Assembly: GCA_030590185.1 (NCBI GenBank)
Contig: JAUUZB010000270.1
Coordinates: 1-6,297, forward strand
Source: Deltaproteobacteria bacterium
GTDB taxonomy: Bacteria > Myxococcota > XYA12-FULL-58-9 > JAUUZB01
Direction of reading: 5' to 3'
DNA: 6,297 nt
The notes beneath the pieces were generated by a model, which saw only the letters and a list, made by a program, of their open reading frames with translations, made no database searches and was not told the origin of the DNA. The translations under genes were made by a program, and so were the position numbers. Positions 4,276 through 6,297 of the stretch are shown here, one piece after another (the stretch's first letter is position 1; each line of letters opens with the position of its first letter).

Positions 4276-5603
4276 GGGGTGGCGAAACCGAAAGCTTTGA
4301 GCTGACGGATGCAGCGGTCCTGATCCGACTCAGCTAGATCGAGCTCGAGCCGGTTGGTTGCGGCGTGGAGGGCGAATAGGTCGCGCCAGGCGCCGCCTTC
4401 GAGCTCGTGGCCGCGGCCGCTGCCGCGTACGAAACTCTCGGCGGTTGGGGGGGCGCCGGTGGTGAAGGATCGCTTGCCGAGCCAGAGCTCGAGGGGGGTT
4501 GGCGGGTGGTCGGTGCAGCCATGCCAGAGCTCGAGCATCATCATGGGGGCGGGTGCTTCGATGACCCAGGTTCCGGACTGGCCGGCGCGGATGACGAAGT
4601 TGGTGGTGATGTCGTCGTCGGTGAGCTCGGCTAGGGGGAGGAGGGGGGCGGCGGCGGTGTCCGTGACGGCGGTGGTGTCCGTGACGGCGGCGGTGTCCGT
4701 GACGGCGGTGGTGTCCGTGACGGCGGCGGTGTCCGTGACGGTGTCCGTGACGGTGTCCGTGACGGTGTCCGTGACGGTGTCGGTGTCGGTGTCCGTGACG
4801 GTGTCGGTAGCGGTGTCCGGGGCAGTGGCGGAATCGGTGACAGCGGCCTCCCCTTCCCCAATCTCCTGTTCCAGCGTCTCGTGCACCTCCTCATTCACCG
4901 GCGTGGGCAACGCCGGGCGCCAGCTCACCGTGATCGCCCGGGGCTCCATGAACCGTTGCGGGTGCAGCTCTAGCGCCACCTCCTGGGCCGTGCCGAGGAC
5001 TCGGCGCTCGCGCACGCCGAGCAACACTTGAACCTCGCCCTCGGCGCCGTCGAGTCGAAGGATTTTCGGGTTGTCCACCAAGCGCACGCCTGGCGCCCCG
5101 TCGGGGATCGTGACCCCGGCCGGCACGGTTCCGGGCCCCATCACGTCACCGGGGACCGGGAGCTTGAGGGTTTCCTGATAACGGGTCAGGCAAGCGTCGG
5201 CCGGGTCGAACAGGGCCACGTGTTGTTTGACGACGTCCGGGTTGGCCTCACTCACCACCAGCAACACGAGCCGCCCCTCCTCCATCGTCACCCAGCGGAA
5301 GACGTCGAGGCCCTCGCCTTCCACCGCCGGGCCGGCGCAGGCCCGGCTCCAGGTAGCGGCTTCGCCCGCGGGGCCCACCGATCCAAGCTCGTAGCGCACC
5401 GCGGTGAAGCCCGCGTCGCCCCGCGTCGCCACCAGCGAGTCGGTCGCGCCATGGATGACGCCGAGGGCGTGGGACCGCACCTCAGCGAATGCCGGGCTAT
5501 CGGCAAAGGCAAGCGGCGGGGGAGGCTTGGCGCAGGCGGCCAGGGCGATCGCGAGACCGCCGAGAATCAGTAGGACCGCAGCCCGCGAGCTAGGAAGTTT
5601 CAT
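4272..5603 (-). CDS. Predicted lipoprotein with Thr/Asp-rich repeat linker, family unknown
   Basis: I do not recognise this 443-residue protein. It begins MKLPSSRAAVLLILGGLAIA and then LAAC, a signal peptide with a lipobox and lipidated Cys24. Ala follows the Cys, which by the enterobacterial rule points to the outer membrane. After a Pro-rich stretch comes an N-terminal region (about 31-255), then a low-complexity linker of VTDT and TDTAAV/TDTTAV units (about 256-318), then a C-terminal domain (about 320-443). Four other cysteines (89, 138, 363, 431) lie two on each side of the linker and could form disulfides in the periplasm. ATG 5603 was chosen because it gives the most compact signal peptide; ATG 5615 or 5639 would only lengthen the n-region. 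The start overlaps the acyl-CoA synthetase stop by 14 nt and has no clear Shine-Dalgarno, which suggests translational coupling. Its stop lies inside the tRNA promoter. Confidence 0.85.
   Translation of the reverse strand: MKLPSSRAAVLLILGGLAIALAACAKPPPPLAFADSPAFAEVRSHALGVIHGATDSLVATRGDAGFTAVRYELGSVGPAGEAATWSRACAGPAVEGEGLDVFRWVTMEEGRLVLLVVSEANPDVVKQHVALFDPADACLTRYQETLKLPVPGDVMGPGTVPAGVTIPDGAPGVRLVDNPKILRLDGAEGEVQVLLGVRERRVLGTAQEVALELHPQRFMEPRAITVSWRPALPTPVNEEVHETLEQEIGEGEAAVTDSATAPDTATDTVTDTDTDTVTDTVTDTVTDTVTDTAAVTDTTAVTDTAAVTDTTAVTDTAAAPLLPLAELTDDDITTNFVIRAGQSGTWVIEAPAPMMMLELWHGCTDHPPTPLELWLGKRSFTTGAPPTAESFVRGSGRGHELEGGAWRDLFALHAATNRLELDLAESDQDRCIRQLKAFGFATP
4657..4818 (-). repeat. Hexamer-based tandem repeat coding the VTDT linker
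   Basis: Read on the plus strand, four 18-bp units GTGTCCGTGACGGCGGYG (4657-4728) alternate T and C at one position, giving a 36-bp higher-order unit repeated twice. Four identical 12-bp units GTGTCCGTGACG follow (4729-4776), then degenerate hexamers with one more 12-mer (4789-4800) up to about 4818. Every unit is a multiple of 3, so copy-number changes stay in frame. Units are identical at the DNA level, including third codon positions, which suggests recent expansion by slippage or unequal exchange. The encoded linker is about 55 residues. Confidence 0.92.
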
Positions 5604-6297
5604 CGTAGAAGCCATCGAGGACCGCCCGGTAGCGCTCATTGATCACCTGGCGTTTAACCTTGAGGGTCGGGGTGAGCTCGCCGCTTTCCTGGGAGAAGTC
5701 GTGTTGTAGGACCTTGAACTTCTTGATCGTCTCGTGACGCGGCAATGACCGATTTACCCGGTCCACGATCTTCTTCACCGCGCCTTCGACCTCGGGACGC
5801 TTGGCGGTCGCCGCAAAGGATCCGTTGCCGAGCCCGCGCTCCGCGGCGAGTTGGCGCAGGGCTTCCGGCTCGAGGGTGATCAGCGCCGACAGGAACTTGC
5901 GCCGATCGCCGTGCACCACCGCCTGGGAGATCAGGTCGTGGGTCTTGAGCAGATTTTCGATCTTTTGCGGCGCGGTGTTCTTTCCCCCGGCGGTGACGAT
6001 GATGTCCTTTTTGCGGTCGGTGATCCAGAGGTAGCCGTCGGCGTCGATGGTGCCGATGTCGCCGGTGCGCAACCAGCCGTCATCGAGGACGGCGGCGCTC
6101 GCCTCCGGCTGGTTCCAATAATCACGCATGAGGTTCGGGCCGCGCAGTAGGATCTCGCCGTCCGAGGCGATCTTCGCCTCCATGCCGGGCAGCACCTGAC
6201 CGACGCTGCCGATCCGCTCCTTGCCGGGCTGGTTGACGAAACCGCCGGAGGCGGTCTCGGTCAGGCCGTAGCCCTCGACCAGCAGCTGGCCCGCGTC
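5590..6297 (-). CDS. Long-chain acyl-CoA synthetase (AMP-forming, FAA1 type), 5' part outside window
   Basis: This enzyme activates long-chain fatty acids with ATP to an acyl-adenylate and then to acyl-CoA, usually at the inner membrane. Only the last 235 residues are in the window, read from base 6297. They carry the adenylate-forming signature VEGYGLTET near the left edge of the fragment, GSVGQVLPGMEAKI, GEILLRGPNLMRDYW, the GWLRTGDIG aspartate motif, the DRKKDIIVTAGGKNTAP hinge, and near the C-terminus GELTPTLKVKRQVI with the candidate catalytic Lys. The GGKNTAP version and the HETIKKFKVL stretch match long-chain (COG1022-like) ligases better than short-chain or NRPS-type domains. The missing part should hold the P-loop-like motif and about 350 residues. 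The stop TAG (5592-5590) lies inside the lipoprotein gene. Confidence 0.94.
   Translation of the reverse strand, partial: DAGQLLVEGYGLTETASGGFVNQPGKERIGSVGQVLPGMEAKIASDGEILLRGPNLMRDYWNQPEASAAVLDDGWLRTGDIGTIDADGYLWITDRKKDIIVTAGGKNTAPQKIENLLKTHDLISQAVVHGDRRKFLSALITLEPEALRQLAAERGLGNGSFAATAKRPEVEGAVKKIVDRVNRSLPRHETIKKFKVLQHDFSQESGELTPTLKVKRQVINERYRAVLDGFYDETS

Noticed and set aside
4657..4818. CRISPR array
   Set aside because: The units are contiguous 6-18 bp repeats without unique spacers and are in frame inside a coding region.

Overview
The window is GC-rich bacterial DNA, and every gene I can support lies on the minus strand, so the genes read from the right edge to the left. In transcription order they are: the 3' part of a long-chain acyl-CoA synthetase (AMP-forming), a lipoprotein with a Thr/Asp-rich tandem-repeat linker, tRNA-Val(GAC), thrS, infC, rpmI, rplT and the first three quarters of pheS. 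The thrS-infC-rpmI-rplT-pheS order is the classical translation-gene cluster of Proteobacteria and relatives. The GC-rich codon use, the FAA1-type acyl-CoA synthetase and a lipoprotein with a low-complexity Thr/Asp linker point to a Gram-negative proteobacterium or a delta-proteobacterial/Myxococcota-like lineage. That placement is an inference; no rRNA or marker tree is available here.

Region 5590-6297 holds the acyl-CoA synthetase C-terminal part. The lipoprotein gene (4272-5603) starts inside its last codons, so the two are probably translationally coupled. The lipoprotein has a signal peptide with an LAAC lipobox, an N-terminal region of about 230 residues, a repeat linker encoded by hexamer-based tandem repeats (4657-4818) and a C-terminal domain of about 120 residues. 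I do not recognise its family.

Region 4080-4275 is the regulatory centre of the window. A perfect TTGACA -35 box overlaps the lipoprotein stop codon. Seventeen bases downstream is a weaker -10 box followed by a GC-rich discriminator, and then comes tRNA-Val with encoded CCA. The tRNA is bracketed by an 11-bp inverted repeat that would extend the acceptor stem of the precursor. Only 49 nt separate the tRNA CCA from the thrS ATG. I see no terminator there and no good second promoter, so the tRNA and the translation-factor cluster are probably co-transcribed.

Region 1-4079 encodes threonyl-tRNA synthetase, initiation factor IF3, ribosomal proteins L35 and L20, and the phenylalanyl-tRNA synthetase alpha subunit, with gaps of 20 to 65 nt. 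infC has no usable ATG, GTG or TTG start. A strong Shine-Dalgarno is followed by ATT ATA, which fits the known AUU-type initiation of infC and its autoregulation by IF3. pheS starts with GTG. The infC-rpmI spacer can fold into a hairpin next to the rpmI ribosome binding site and is a candidate L20 operator. The window is mostly conserved housekeeping DNA. I found no mobile element, CRISPR array or obviously new system; the items worth a second look are the tRNA-flanking stem, the tRNA promoter arrangement, the infC start and the lipoprotein repeat.
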